Shown in pieces: positions 9,883 to 19,404 of a stretch of 64,000 nt of DNA (its first letter is position 1; the number at the start of each line of letters is the position of its first letter). Origin of the DNA: Saprospiraceae bacterium (lineage in GTDB: Bacteria > Bacteroidota > Bacteroidia > Chitinophagales > Saprospiraceae); NCBI GenBank assembly GCA_016717655.1, contig JADKFC010000015.1, positions 46,817 to 110,816 of the forward strand. Direction: 5' to 3'. The notes under the pieces were generated by a model that saw nothing but the letters and a program-made list of their open reading frames with translations, did not search any database and had not been told where the DNA came from. The position numbers were made by a program, and so were the translations under genes.

Positions 9883-10410
9883 CTACCCCACCTCAAAATA
9901 ACTCTTCACCTCCTTCGCCTCTGATGGCTTCATCCTGCCACTCTGGATCAAACGAATTTCCCGCCTACGGGCTGCACTTTCAAAATGTTTGGTTTCTTCA
10001 TTACTGATAGGTTTGAGATCCGGCACCGGCTGAGGTACCAGGGTCTGCTGATTGATGGCTACAAAGGTAAGATATGCCTGATTACATTTTCTGGGGTTGG
10101 TGCCGTCAATGCGATTGGCCATTACTTCTACAAATACCTCTACTGAAGTGGTAAACGCCCGGGTCACAGTGGCATTGAGCGTTATTACTTCCCCAAGTTT
10201 AATGGGATCATGAAAGGACACATTGTCAACAGAGGCTGTGACAACCTGTGATTCACAATGTTTAGCTGCACAGATAGCAGCCACAATATCCATCCACCGC
10301 ATCAGATAGCCGCCCATCAAATTGCCTAGTGGATTGGTGTCATTGGGCATGATCATTTCTGTCATAATGGTTTTTGACTCCGTTGCTAATTTTACTTTTC
10401 TTTCTGTCAT
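9883..10410 (-). CDS. acyl-CoA thioesterase (hotdog fold, YciA/BACH type)
   Basis: 175 aa. It hydrolyses acyl-CoA to free acid and CoA. The family signature is clear: MIMPNDTNPLGNLMGGYLMRW (the N/D..G.l.GG..m.wmD pattern with catalytic Asp in WMDIVA) at about residues 20-45, then the strand ASVDNVSFHDPIKLGEVI. The C-terminal tail (REIRLIQSGRMKPSEAKEV) is charged and helical. No signal peptide, so cytosolic. Its stop codon abuts the 29-bp array. LipB lies 51 bp upstream on the same strand, so the two may share the promoter before lipB. Confidence 0.85.
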   Translation of the reverse strand: MTERKVKLATESKTIMTEMIMPNDTNPLGNLMGGYLMRWMDIVAAICAAKHCESQVVTASVDNVSFHDPIKLGEVITLNATVTRAFTTSVEVFVEVMANRIDGTNPRKCNQAYLTFVAINQQTLVPQPVPDLKPISNEETKHFESAARRREIRLIQSGRMKPSEAKEVKSYFEVG

Positions 10411-10461
10411 CGCTCTTTTTTTATTTCAGCTCTATAGGGTAACAACTTTTAGCCACAAAAG

Positions 10462-11154
10462 TTATGATTCATATTCCAACCCAAATACGGCTGCAAATTC
10501 TTCCTTGAATATTTTTTTCACCTCATCCATGTCGAGGGTGCTGCCCAACTCTTTTTCCATAGAGGTTACTGTTTTGTCGTCATCTGCAATGCCACAGGGT
10601 ACTATGTTGTCAAAATAGCTGAGTTCTGTATTGACATTGAGGGCAAAGCCATGCAAGGTAACCCACCTCGACAAATGAACACCAATGGCGCAGATTTTCC
10701 GGTTTTGGTCGCCTGCTCGGTCTGCCGCTACCCAGACACCGGTATATCCTTCAATTCGACTGCCTTTGATGCCAAATCTGGACAAAGTACGAATGATACT
10801 TTCTTCCAATTCCCTTACATACCGGTGCACATCCGTGTAGACCTGATCCAAATCAAGGATGGGATAACCTGTGATCTGACCGGGTCCGTGATACGTAATA
10901 TCTCCTCCTCGATTGATTTTGTGGAATTCGATCCCTCTTTTTTCACATTCTTCTGGGCTCAATAACAGGTGTTTTTCGTCTCCACTCTTGCCCAAAGTGT
11001 AAACAGGGCGGTGCTCGCATAGGATTAAATGGTGTGGAAAGCCGCTGCTACCCTCTCTTTTTTGTCGGATCAGGGCTAAATGCACCCCTGTCTGGTAATC
11101 CCAGGCCTCCTGATAACTTTTTCCCGACAAATCTATATACCGTACCGAAAACAA
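10462..11154 (-). CDS. lipB: lipoyl(octanoyl) transferase LipB
   Basis: 230 aa. It transfers the octanoyl group from octanoyl-ACP to lipoyl domains of 2-oxoacid dehydrogenases and the glycine cleavage system. RGGDITYHGPGQ at about 82-93 is the LipB signature. GVHLSRWVTLHGFALNV follows, and the Cys/Lys catalytic pair would be C187 (VPCGI) and K153 (RKICAIGVH). The start appears to be TTG (no in-frame ATG nearby) 27 bp below a TACATTTG box. A PdhB gene, part of a lipoate-dependent complex, is elsewhere in this window (35.7 kb). Confidence 0.93.
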   Translation of the reverse strand: MFSVRYIDLSGKSYQEAWDYQTGVHLALIRQKREGSSGFPHHLILCEHRPVYTLGKSGDEKHLLLSPEECEKRGIEFHKINRGGDITYHGPGQITGYPILDLDQVYTDVHRYVRELEESIIRTLSRFGIKGSRIEGYTGVWVAADRAGDQNRKICAIGVHLSRWVTLHGFALNVNTELSYFDNIVPCGIADDDKTVTSMEKELGSTLDMDEVKKIFKEEFAAVFGLEYES

Positions 11155-11180
11155 AATATTGTTTGTTCAATTTAGTGCTG

Positions 11181-11188
11181 CAAATGTA
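11181..11188 (-). promoter_or_regulatory. -7 box (TACATTTG) for lipB
   Basis: Minus-strand TACATTTG fits TAnnTTTG and would start transcription near 11174, about 20 nt before the lipB start. No -33 element is clear. Confidence 0.5.
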
Positions 11189-11289
11189 AGATAAGATGAA
11201 GATATGGGTGTTACTTAGTATTTATTTTTAAAAAGCCACCACTTTGCAGCTTAAAAAAGGTGGTATTTCGTTAATTTACAGTTATTTGT

Positions 11290-11322
11290 TTTGTTTTTTG
11301 TGGATATTTATTATTATCTTTG
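11290..11322 (+). promoter_or_regulatory. promoter for the glycogen-synthase-like / DUF4270 / glmS block
   Basis: TTTG (11290-11293), 21-bp spacer and TATCTTTG (11315-11322). The predicted start is near 11329, about 45 nt before the first ATG at 11374. Confidence 0.6.
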
Positions 11323-11373
11323 CAACCCAAATTTGCCGGTGTTAACCTGGTTTTGTATAAGTAAATCATTGGA

Positions 11374-12171
11374 ATGAGAGTTTTGTTTGTCACGCAGGAA
11401 ATGGATCCATATACTCTGGTGACGGAAATATCTGAGGTTTTCAAAAAAATTCCACAGTTCGTCAACGATAAAAACCATGAAATCCGCGTCCTGATGCCAA
11501 AGTATGGCACCATCAATGAGCGTCGTCATCGCCTCCACGAAGTGGTCCGCCTCTCTGGTATGAATATCATCGTCAACGACGAAGATTATCCGCTGATCAT
11601 AAAGGTGGCTTCGATTCCGGGAGCTCGTCTTCAGGTCTATTTTCTGGACAATGATGAGTTTTTTAAGCGAAAGCACATGTTTACCGACGACAATAATGAG
11701 CCGTTTGAAGACAATGCTGAGCGACTGGTTTTCTTTTGCAAAGGCGCAATGGAAACCGTTAAAAAATTTGGCTGGCCACCAGAGATTGTGCACTGTCACG
11801 GAGCCTTTACTGCTTTGATTCCCCTCTACATTAAAAAGGTGTATCAAAACGATCCGATCTTCAGACATTCAAAAGTTGTGTATTCTTCATACACAGATCT
11901 GGTCAGTTCAACGTTAAATAATCAGTTTGGTAAAATTGCAGCCATCAATGACATTTCTGAAGAAGATCTGGCTCCTTTTATGAAAGAAGGAAAAATTGAC
12001 CTCAATGCCGGCGCCATCTATTATGCAGATGGCATTGTTACAGGTAAAGAGGAGTTACAAGCCGAGATCACTCAATCAGCCGGTGACAAGCCGGTGCTGG
12101 GATTTGACAAAGATAGCAACCACCCCGCTGCGGTGGAAGGGTTTTACCACCAGTTTATTGAAGCCGTTTAA
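11374..12171 (+). CDS. glycogen/starch synthase-like protein, N-terminal GT5 domain only
   Basis: 265 aa. The sequence matches only the N-terminal Rossmann half of GT5 glycogen synthases: MRVLFVTQEMDPYT, HEIRVLMPKYG at about 35-45, and the sugar-nucleotide region EIVHCHGAFTALIPLYI at about 138-154. The C-terminal catalytic half with the E-X7-E motif is missing. Such stand-alone proteins are conserved in Bacteroidota beside DUF4270 and glmS, so this is not a recent truncation. Whether it is enzymatically active is doubtful; it may be a binding or regulatory protein. It starts the plus-strand block and its stop is 7 bp before the next gene. Confidence 0.75.
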   Translation: MRVLFVTQEMDPYTLVTEISEVFKKIPQFVNDKNHEIRVLMPKYGTINERRHRLHEVVRLSGMNIIVNDEDYPLIIKVASIPGARLQVYFLDNDEFFKRKHMFTDDNNEPFEDNAERLVFFCKGAMETVKKFGWPPEIVHCHGAFTALIPLYIKKVYQNDPIFRHSKVVYSSYTDLVSSTLNNQFGKIAAINDISEEDLAPFMKEGKIDLNAGAIYYADGIVTGKEELQAEITQSAGDKPVLGFDKDSNHPAAVEGFYHQFIEAV

Positions 12172-12178
12172 TCCTATT

Positions 12179-13564
12179 ATGAAAATCAAATTTTTATTTT
12201 CTGCTGCTGCGCTGAGCCTATTTTTCTTTTCTTGTCAGGACGCCAATAACATTGGAGAAGACCTCTTAAGCAATGAAAAACTCGATCTGAACTACCAGAC
12301 CAGCTTCGAAATGAGTGCTATGACCATTCCCGGTGAAGATGTTATTGGCTTTACCTATACCACCAGCACAACCACGGGAACCAACCTTGTTACTCCCAAC
12401 ACGGGTCTCATTGGAGATATCAACGACCCTGTTTTTGGCAATCTTAAAGCCTCCTTTTTTGGCCGATTGGTCTACAATCCCAATCAATCGGTACCTTCAT
12501 TTAAGGCTATGACGCTGGATTCAGCAGTCTTGGTCATTGGTTATGATACCCTGGGCAACTATGGTAAAACCAATGTTACCCACGACCTTATCGTTCAAGC
12601 CATCGATGAAGATTATGGCGACAGAGATACATTGTATGCATCCAAAACCTTAGCAGTTAAACCGGAGATCATCGGTGAAAAATCATTTGTACCCGCACCC
12701 AAAGACTCCCTGACCATCATTAGTCATGCAGACTCTACCTCGCAAAGGGTGCCGGCACAGATTAGAATCCGCATGGATCAACAGTGGGCTTATAACTTTA
12801 TCAAAACACCTATTATCGAAGAAGGCCCAACAGCCGATCAAAACGAAGAATTGTATAAAGTGTTGAAAGGCATCAAAATTTCATCTTCAACAGGTGGTGA
12901 ATCCATCCTTGGCCTCAATATGTCTTCCACTGCGAGATTGAGCGGTGGTGTGACCAAATTTTATTTTTACCTCACCGAAGCAGACGGCGATAAGGTTACT
13001 TACTCTTTCTATCTCAACGAACGCAAATACAATGCCTTTGAAGTCGACAATAGTGTAGGAGAGGTAAATAACTTTCTCAATGACGAGGCAAAAGGTGATA
13101 GTCTGATGTTTATCCAGTCAGTCACCGGACCCAATTTTTACGTTGAGCTTCCGGATTTGAATACCCTCAGCGATAAAATCATCAACCATGCTGTCCTGGA
13201 ATTGAACATTGCTGACGACCCCATCTATAATACAGGAGTATTGAAACCATCGGTTCAAATTATTGCAAGTAAAAAAATAGATGGCAAACAGGTAGTTATT
13301 CAGGATGTTGCAGATGTGATTGCCCGAAGCCTACCCTTTGATCTTGGCTTTGGCGGAGGAGTAGAAGGAGACGAAGGTGAACAAAGAAAATACGCTGTAA
13401 ACATCACCAAACACCTGAAAAGTTTGATCGAAGATCCAACCCTCGACCGAAAAATTTACTTTAGCGTTTATCTTCGCTCAGAAAGGATCAGCAGAACCAT
13501 CCTGAGAGGACCTAAGAACAGCAAAGCGCCGGTGTCCCTAAAAGTGGCCTATACTGAAAAGTAA
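12179..13564 (+). CDS. DUF4270 family lipoprotein
   Basis: 461 aa from ATG 12179; a longer in-frame start at 11996 would overlap the upstream gene. The N-terminus MKIKFLFSAAALSLFFFSCQD is a lipoprotein signal with lipobox FFSC. The mature protein is beta-rich, with motifs typical of DUF4270: TGLIGDINDPVFGNLKASF near residues 80-98 and TRILRGPKNS-like sequence near the C-terminus. It is probably outer-membrane anchored; its molecular role is not established. The position between the glycogen-synthase-like gene and glmS is the usual one in Bacteroidota. Confidence 0.8.
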   Translation: MKIKFLFSAAALSLFFFSCQDANNIGEDLLSNEKLDLNYQTSFEMSAMTIPGEDVIGFTYTTSTTTGTNLVTPNTGLIGDINDPVFGNLKASFFGRLVYNPNQSVPSFKAMTLDSAVLVIGYDTLGNYGKTNVTHDLIVQAIDEDYGDRDTLYASKTLAVKPEIIGEKSFVPAPKDSLTIISHADSTSQRVPAQIRIRMDQQWAYNFIKTPIIEEGPTADQNEELYKVLKGIKISSSTGGESILGLNMSSTARLSGGVTKFYFYLTEADGDKVTYSFYLNERKYNAFEVDNSVGEVNNFLNDEAKGDSLMFIQSVTGPNFYVELPDLNTLSDKIINHAVLELNIADDPIYNTGVLKPSVQIIASKKIDGKQVVIQDVADVIARSLPFDLGFGGGVEGDEGEQRKYAVNITKHLKSLIEDPTLDRKIYFSVYLRSERISRTILRGPKNSKAPVSLKVAYTEK

Positions 13565-13641
13565 GGTCGATGTCTATAGGGATATTGACAACATATACGA
13601 ATTTAAAGCTATATTTACACTAAGAATCAACGCAAATTATC

Positions 13642-15480
13642 ATGTGTGGAATTGTGGCATACATTGGGGAAAAACAAGCTTTTCCCATCATCCTTGAAGG
13701 TCTAAAAAGACTGGAATACAGGGGTTATGACAGTGCGGGAATCAGCATTCTCAATGGTGAAATTAAGACGGTAAAAAAGAAAGGCAAGGTAGCTGAATTG
13801 GAAAATGCAGCCGCCCTCGTCAATACAGAAGGGTGCACCGGCATTGGTCATACCCGCTGGGCAACGCATGGAAAACCAGACGACCTCAACGCTCACCCCC
13901 ACCACTCGGGCAACGGAAGGTTAACCCTGGTGCACAATGGCATCATCGAAAACTATGCGGCCATCAAAAAAGCCCTTATCGAATTGGGCCACGTCTTTGT
14001 GAGTGAAACGGATACTGAAGTAATGGTCCACCTCATTGAGCAGTACCAAATTGCTGATAATCTCAGCCTGGAAGCAGCTGTTATCAAAACCCTCCAAAAG
14101 GTTGTGGGTGCCTATGCCATTGTGGTCATGGACAAAAACAATCCCGACATTATAGTTGGGGCCAGAAAATCAAGCCCCCTGGTTTTGGGTGTGGGCAACA
14201 ATGAATTATACCTGGCTTCAGATGCCTCTCCCATCGTTAAGTATACCAAAAAAGTTGTCTATCTCAACGATGAAGAAGTGGTCACCGCCCACAAAGACGG
14301 TAGTTTTACCATCAAAAACATTAAAAACGAAATCCAATCTCCCGTTATCCAGGAGATTGACCTCAAAATAGAGCAACTGGAAAAAGAAGGCTTTGATCAC
14401 TTTATGCTCAAAGAAATTTTCCAACAACCCATGACCATCACGGAAAGTATTCGGGGTAGGCTCAATGCTGAGGAAGGTTGGGTAGTGCTCAATGGCCTTA
14501 AACAATTTGAGGGCAGGTTTATGCACGCTAAACGCATCATTTTTGTAGCCTGTGGTACTTCATGGCACAGTGCCATGATTGCTGAGTACCTCATCGAAGA
14601 GTTGGCCCGTATCCCGGTAGAAGTAGAATATGCTTCTGAATTCCGATACCGCAATCCCATCCTCGATGAACACGATGTGGTCATTGCCATTTCTCAAAGT
14701 GGTGAGACCGCTGACACCCTGGCCGCCCTCGAGCTGGCCAAAGAAAAAGGGGCCTTCTTGTATGGTGTTGTCAATGTGATTGGCTCTTCTATCGCTCGTT
14801 TTACACACAGCGGATCTTACATCCATGCCGGTCCTGAAATCGGAGTGGCCTCTACCAAAGCGTTTACCAGTCAACTCAGTGTCTTGACCCTGATGGCCCT
14901 CTATCTGGGAAAACAAAAAGGAACCATTTCCGAGGCTTATTTCAGGGAATTGCTTTTTGCTTTTGAAGCCATCCCACAAAAAGTGGAGGAAGTGCTCAAC
15001 AACAAAGAAAAAATAAAATTCATTGCTTCTGAAATCAAAGACGTTACCAATGCCCTTTACCTTGGAAGGGGTATCAATTTCCCCGTTGCTCTGGAAGGCG
15101 CATTGAAACTGAAAGAGATTTCCTACATCCACGCGGAAGGATATCCTGCCGCTGAAATGAAGCATGGCCCCATTGCTCTTATCGACACCAATATGCCGGT
15201 ATTTGTGATCGCCACCAATATGAGTGCCCATGAAAAAATAGTTTCCAACATCCAGGAAGTCAAAGCCCGTAAAGGCCTTGTCATCGCCATCGTGCTCGAA
15301 GGTGACACCAAAATCGCGGAAATTGCAGACTATGTCATAGAAATTCCTGAAACCCAGGAACCTTTTAGTCCATTGCTCTCTGTTATTCCTCTTCAGCTGC
15401 TTAGCTATTATGTGGCGGTACTTAGGGGCACAGACGTGGATCAACCCAGAAATTTAGCTAAATCAGTAACTGTAGAATAA
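13642..15480 (+). CDS. glmS: glutamine-fructose-6-phosphate transaminase (isomerizing)
   Basis: 612 aa, full length. It makes glucosamine-6-phosphate from fructose-6-phosphate and glutamine, the first step to UDP-GlcNAc for peptidoglycan and LPS. MCGIVAYIG supplies the N-terminal nucleophile Cys. The glutaminase domain (1-240) has GHTRWATHGKP and HNGIIENY. Two SIS domains follow, with CGTSWHSAM, SQSGETADT and a C-terminal SKSVTVE-type tail (LAKSVTVE). It is cytosolic. It lies 77 bp after DUF4270 and 10 bp before DUF4290. Confidence 0.97.
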   Translation: MCGIVAYIGEKQAFPIILEGLKRLEYRGYDSAGISILNGEIKTVKKKGKVAELENAAALVNTEGCTGIGHTRWATHGKPDDLNAHPHHSGNGRLTLVHNGIIENYAAIKKALIELGHVFVSETDTEVMVHLIEQYQIADNLSLEAAVIKTLQKVVGAYAIVVMDKNNPDIIVGARKSSPLVLGVGNNELYLASDASPIVKYTKKVVYLNDEEVVTAHKDGSFTIKNIKNEIQSPVIQEIDLKIEQLEKEGFDHFMLKEIFQQPMTITESIRGRLNAEEGWVVLNGLKQFEGRFMHAKRIIFVACGTSWHSAMIAEYLIEELARIPVEVEYASEFRYRNPILDEHDVVIAISQSGETADTLAALELAKEKGAFLYGVVNVIGSSIARFTHSGSYIHAGPEIGVASTKAFTSQLSVLTLMALYLGKQKGTISEAYFRELLFAFEAIPQKVEEVLNNKEKIKFIASEIKDVTNALYLGRGINFPVALEGALKLKEISYIHAEGYPAAEMKHGPIALIDTNMPVFVIATNMSAHEKIVSNIQEVKARKGLVIAIVLEGDTKIAEIADYVIEIPETQEPFSPLLSVIPLQLLSYYVAVLRGTDVDQPRNLAKSVTVE

Positions 15481-15490
15481 AAACAACATC

Positions 15491-16192
15491 ATGGCCAGAG
15501 GCGAAATGGTTTACAACTCTCAGAAAGAGGACCTTTTAATACCAGAATATGGAAGAAACGTACAAAACATGGTGCGTTTTCTCAAAGACATTGAAGACAA
15601 AGAATTAAGAACAGCATACGCAGAGGAAATTGTAAACCCTCTTTGCCATCATGTACCCCGCCAATCGTTTGTTGGCAGATTACCAGGAGAAATTGTGGAA
15701 CCACCTTTATAAAATTGCAAGGTACGACTCGACCTCAACGTTCCGGAAGGGATTACCATCCACCTGGCTGATAATATAAAAGTGGAGGCTCACCTACCCT
15801 ATCCACAAAAACAATTCAACAACAGGCATTACGGCAGATACATACAGGAGATGATCAAAAATGCCCGTGCGCTTGAACCAGGTCCAAAAAGAGAAGCGTA
15901 TGCTGAAGTCATAGCTTCTTATATGAAACTGGCATACAGAACCTGGAACAAAGAACACTTTGTAAGTGATGACATCATCATCATGGATCTAAGGGAAATG
16001 TCAAACAATGAGTTGAATTTTGACGATGATTACAGCATCGAAAACCTCATTTCGATGAAAAACAAACTCAGCGCCAACATTGCCCCTCTTAATACCAACT
16101 GGCGTGGCTATGGCCCGAAAGGCAACAATAAGGGCAAAAAAGGCCCTATCAAGCCCATGATGAACAAAAATAAATTCAAAAAAAGAAAGTAA
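15491..16192 (+). CDS. DUF4290 family protein, with two compensating frameshifts
   Basis: About 233 aa when repaired. It reads in one frame from MARGEMVYNSQKEDLLIPEY to about 15636, moves one frame over (MYPANRLLADYQEKLWNHLY), and returns near 15728 to run to 16192 (HLPYPQKQFNNRHYGRYIQEM). An extra C in CCC 15637-15639 and one missing base near 15728 explain both shifts. The repaired length is normal for DUF4290, a Bacteroidota-specific cytosolic family of unknown function found beside glmS. The C-terminus is Lys/Gly-rich (GPKGNNKGKKGPIKP), suggesting nucleic-acid or ribosome contact, which is inference. The paired shifts make sequencing error likelier than decay. Confidence 0.8.
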
Positions 16193-16253
16193 ACGTCGGA
16201 GGACTTCCAATAATATTTGTTCGTTATTCGTTTATTTGGCACAAACCTTTGGA

Positions 16254-18596
16254 ATGACATCCACGCCGCGCACCTTTGTTTTTTTCCTGTTATGCTGTTC
16301 TGCGATCAACCTGGTTTTAGCCCAGGATCTTAGACCCATTGGTACCTGGAAAGACCACCTCAATTACAGATCTGCCGCCTGGCTAACCCAGAGTGAAAAT
16401 GAAGTCATCGTCTCTACTGGTACTGCCCTGATTTATATCGATAAGCAAGATGGCTCCCACTCCACTGTATCTAAAGTAGATGATCTGTCAGAATCGCAAT
16501 TGGCACAAATCAAATACGACAAGGTCAACGACTGGCTGATAGTAGTGTACAACAGTGGTGCCTTCGACCTGCTGGGTAGTGATGAAAAATACTACATCAC
16601 TTCCATTAAAGACAACAATGTAGTGGCTGGTTCTAAAGCCATCAACGACATCTGCCTGACAGGTGACAAATATGCCTATTTTGCCACTTCATTTGGCATC
16701 ATAGAGTACGATCTTCAACGCATCGAATTCAGGTCTACCACCTTTACCAACAAACCCGTAAGTTCCATTACAGCAGACAATCAATACATCTATGCTGCCC
16801 TGGATGATGGTATTTATCGCATTGCCAGAAACGACAATAGCAAAGAAAACTTTTCCAGATGGCAGTGGTTGGATACCATCTTTGGTCTTCCAGACAAATA
16901 TGAAGCAGACCTGGTAGAGGTTTTTAACAATCAGCTGTACGCCACCATCAATGGCAAGCTGATGGTGCTCAACGCTCAAGGTCAGTTTTCTGCCATCGAC
17001 CTGCAATTTGAAACCCCATTCGGCATCCAATGGATGAGTGCAGAGGGCGCCCACCTTGCCATCGGACTGCGCGACAACGAATACAGCAGCACAGCACGAT
17101 TTATTAATCCATCAGGAGAAGTCATTGTAGGAGGAGCCTCTTGCATCAACAGAACCTTATATGGTATAGAAGACCAGCAAGGCAGAATGTGGTATGCCGA
17201 TGAATGGCGCCAGATCAGATACACCAATACCATCAATAGCGGGTGCAATAAACTGGAGTATGATTCCCCCTATTCTCTAGAATGTTCCAACATTGAGATA
17301 GCCCCCAACAGGGTTTTATTTGCAGGCGGAGGTGCCAATGAAAATTACCAGATCGACTTCAACCGAAGTGGGGTTTACATCCTGAACCCTGATCAAAGTT
17401 GGACCAACATCAATGAAGAATATTTCCCTGCCTTAAAGGAAAAAGAAATCATTGGATTCATGACAGTGGTACCCCACCCTAAGGACACCTCCCTGATCTA
17501 CATGGGCAGCTTCCTGTCGGGCATCGTTGAGTACAACACCACTACTCAGGCCATGCGCTTTTTTAGCGATAATGCTACCAATGGCAAGATCAAGAGCTCA
17601 CTACAAGCAATGGTAGGTGCACCCACCCAGGTAAGGGTAGCCCACATGCAATTTGACGAAGATGGCAATCTTTGGGTTGCCAATTTTGGGGCCCAAAAAC
17701 CCATTTCTGTTTTCACCCCTGAGGGTCAGTGGTACAGCTTTGCCACTCCAGGACCTACCTTTCTCACCAAGGTCAACATCGATCAAAGGGGCAACAAATG
17801 GTTTGCTACTACAGCCTCCTCTCCCGGAGTGGTGGTTTTTAATGAAAATGGTACTCCCGAAGACCCTTCAGACGATGATATCAAATTTATCAACAGTTCC
17901 AACTCCATCATCTCCAGCCAGGTCAACTGTGTAGAAACCGACCTCAATGGCGATGTGTGGGTAGGTACCTCTGAAGGCCCCATAGTGTTTGAATGCGATC
18001 CCTTTGACAGCGATTGCCGGGGGACCCAAAGAAAGGTGTTGGAAGATAGCATTGCCGCCCTTTTGTTGCTGACTGAAGAAATATTCAGCATAGAAACCGA
18101 TGGCGCCAATCGAAAATGGTTCGGCACCAGAAATGGCATCTTTGTGCAATCTCCTGATGGAGAAACCCAGATCTATCGGTATACCACCGAAAATTCAGCA
18201 CTGCTCAACAACCAAATCGTAGACCTTGAGTTTGACAATAATTCAGGTACTATGTACATGTCTACTCAATCCGGCATCCAAAGCTTGAAAACCAATGCAA
18301 CCGGCGGTGCCAAAATCAATACAGAAACCGCCTATGCCTACCCCAACCCTGTCCGTCCTGAGTACCAGGGACCCATTGCCATCAAAGGACTGGCCAGAGA
18401 TGCCGACATAAGAATAACCGATGTCAATGGTAGGCTCGTACATCAAAGCAAGGCCCTCGGAGGTCAGGCCATTTGGGATGGAAATGATTATACCGGCTCC
18501 CGGGTAGACACGGGTGTTTATCTTGTTTTTGCCGCCAATGAAAACGATCCCACCGTCAAAGATGTAATTGTCACTAAAATTCTCATTGTAAAATAA
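16254..18596 (+). CDS. porZ: PorZ-like T9SS beta-propeller protein
   Basis: 780 aa from ATG 16254; an upstream TTG is less plausible. A signal peptide (MTSTPRTFVFF..VLAQ) is followed by the PorZ-type start DLRPIGTWKDHLNY. Two propeller-like domains with two-component-regulator propeller repeats follow (DLNGDVWVGTSEG, TDGANRKWFGTRNG, DEDGNLWVANFG). A C-terminal T9SS sorting-like module begins at about residue 700 (AYPNPVRPEYQGPIAIKG, then VDTGVYLVFA and VTKILIVK). In Porphyromonas PorZ belongs to the surface PorU-PorV-PorZ-PorQ attachment complex that links A-LPS to cargo. Orthology is inferred from architecture and the IGTWK start. Confidence 0.75.
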   Translation: MTSTPRTFVFFLLCCSAINLVLAQDLRPIGTWKDHLNYRSAAWLTQSENEVIVSTGTALIYIDKQDGSHSTVSKVDDLSESQLAQIKYDKVNDWLIVVYNSGAFDLLGSDEKYYITSIKDNNVVAGSKAINDICLTGDKYAYFATSFGIIEYDLQRIEFRSTTFTNKPVSSITADNQYIYAALDDGIYRIARNDNSKENFSRWQWLDTIFGLPDKYEADLVEVFNNQLYATINGKLMVLNAQGQFSAIDLQFETPFGIQWMSAEGAHLAIGLRDNEYSSTARFINPSGEVIVGGASCINRTLYGIEDQQGRMWYADEWRQIRYTNTINSGCNKLEYDSPYSLECSNIEIAPNRVLFAGGGANENYQIDFNRSGVYILNPDQSWTNINEEYFPALKEKEIIGFMTVVPHPKDTSLIYMGSFLSGIVEYNTTTQAMRFFSDNATNGKIKSSLQAMVGAPTQVRVAHMQFDEDGNLWVANFGAQKPISVFTPEGQWYSFATPGPTFLTKVNIDQRGNKWFATTASSPGVVVFNENGTPEDPSDDDIKFINSSNSIISSQVNCVETDLNGDVWVGTSEGPIVFECDPFDSDCRGTQRKVLEDSIAALLLLTEEIFSIETDGANRKWFGTRNGIFVQSPDGETQIYRYTTENSALLNNQIVDLEFDNNSGTMYMSTQSGIQSLKTNATGGAKINTETAYAYPNPVRPEYQGPIAIKGLARDADIRITDVNGRLVHQSKALGGQAIWDGNDYTGSRVDTGVYLVFAANENDPTVKDVIVTKILIVK

Positions 18597-18701
18597 TGGA
18601 GCGTTGCCCGTAAACCGCTCACCGTCAACCGCTGAACGACAACCGCTCACCGGCAACCGCTGACCGACAACCGCTCACCGGCAACCGAGCAACCGGCACT
18701 T

Positions 18702-19026
18702 GTCCCTATAGTGACGAAGTCATTGGAGGGAACTGCTAACGGTCAACCGCTGACCGACAACCGCTCACGGACACTTGTCCCTATAATGACGAAGTCATTG
18801 TAGGGAACCGCTGACCGGCAACCGAGCATCAGGCACTTGTCCCTATAGTGACGAAGTCATTGTAGGGAACTGCTAACGGTCAACCGCTAACGGACAACCG
18901 CTGACCGACAACCGCTCACGGACACTTGTCCCTATAATGACGAAGTCATTGTAGGGAACCGCTGACCGTAAACCGTTTGCTGGCATCCGAGCAGCGGTCC
19001 CTACACCGCTAATGCGGCGTAGGGAC
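18702..19026. repeat. five GTCCCTA/TAGGGAC palindromes
   Basis: Copies at 18702-18731, 18777-18806, 18839-18869, 18928-18958 and 18997-19026. The outer arms are constant (GTCCCTA and TAGGGA). Four copies have inner arms TGAC/GTCA around GAA. The fifth has CCGC/GCGG around TAAT. Related copies occur at 55728-55755 and 57816-57846, and a truncated one at the right window edge. Confidence 0.8.
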
Positions 19027-19033
19027 AAGCCCG

Positions 19034-19157
19034 TCTAACTGGCGTTAGCCAAGTAGATGAGCCGACAGCCGTGAGCGGCCTGTCTTACTGGCGTTAGCCA
19101 GGTAGATGGCCGACAGCCGTGAGCGGCCTGTCTAACTGGCGTTAGCCAGGTAGATAA
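19034..19157. repeat. three CTGGC-GTTA-GCCAG hairpins
   Basis: TGTCTAACTGGCGTTAGCCA followed by GGTAGAT, with small variants, at about 19034, 19081 and 19130. The stem is TCTA-CTGGC paired with GCCAG-TAGA with one internal mismatch. Four or five more copies lie at 55.76-56.03 kb. Confidence 0.75.
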
Positions 19158-19330
19158 GCCGTAAGCGGTAAGCGGTAAGCCGTGAGCGGTAAGCCGTAAG
19201 CGGTAAGCTGTAAGCGGTAAGCCGTGAGCCGTGAGCGGTAAACAGTTAGCGGTAAGCGGTAAGCCGTGAGCGGTAAGCCGACAAGCACAATTTTCCTTGA
19301 ACTATAAATTAAAAATGGAAATCAGAGAAA

Positions 19331-19364
19331 GAAAAAAGCCCCGGAGATAAGAATTCTCCGAGGC
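19331..19364 (-). terminator. intrinsic terminator downstream of sppA
   Basis: Minus-strand RNA GCCUCGGAGA pairs with UCUCCGGGGC (one G-U pair) and is followed by six U residues. It ends both sppA read-through and the small unit that starts at 19405-19434. Confidence 0.75.
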
Positions 19365-19398
19365 CACCCGAACGCTATGAAAAATTAAAGTACTATCT
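19331..19398 (-). ncRNA. candidate ~68-nt small RNA
   Basis: A full consensus promoter (19405-19434) faces a strong terminator only about 70 bp away, with no start codon between them. If transcribed, the product would be a small RNA made almost entirely of the terminator hairpin and a short 5' tail. It lies immediately after the sppA stop (19448). Alternatively the promoter match is chance in AT-rich sequence. Confidence 0.35.
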
Positions 19399-19404
19399 CT
19401 GCTG

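Larger units (their letters stand above)
18603..19285. repeat. intergenic repeat island A (ACCG words, two hairpin families)
   Basis: The gap after porZ is entirely repetitive. 18603-18990 is built from variants of CAACCGCTGACCGA and CAACCGCTCACCGG. Inserted in it are GTCCCTA...TAGGGA hairpins (see 18702-19026). 19030-19160 carries three CTGGC-GTTA-GCCAG hairpins, and 19160-19285 is a run of GTAAGCGGTAAGCCGTGAGC words. The same components recur at 55.65-56.04 kb. No coding signal was seen. Confidence 0.85.

Noticed and set aside
11314..11868. 184-codon antisense frame over the glycogen-synthase-like gene
   Set aside because: It overlaps the promoter and start of a conserved gene and has no domain signal.
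14560..15444. 294-codon open frame antisense to glmS
   Set aside because: glmS is unmistakable on the plus strand; the antisense frame has no recognisable domain and is a shadow of codon bias.
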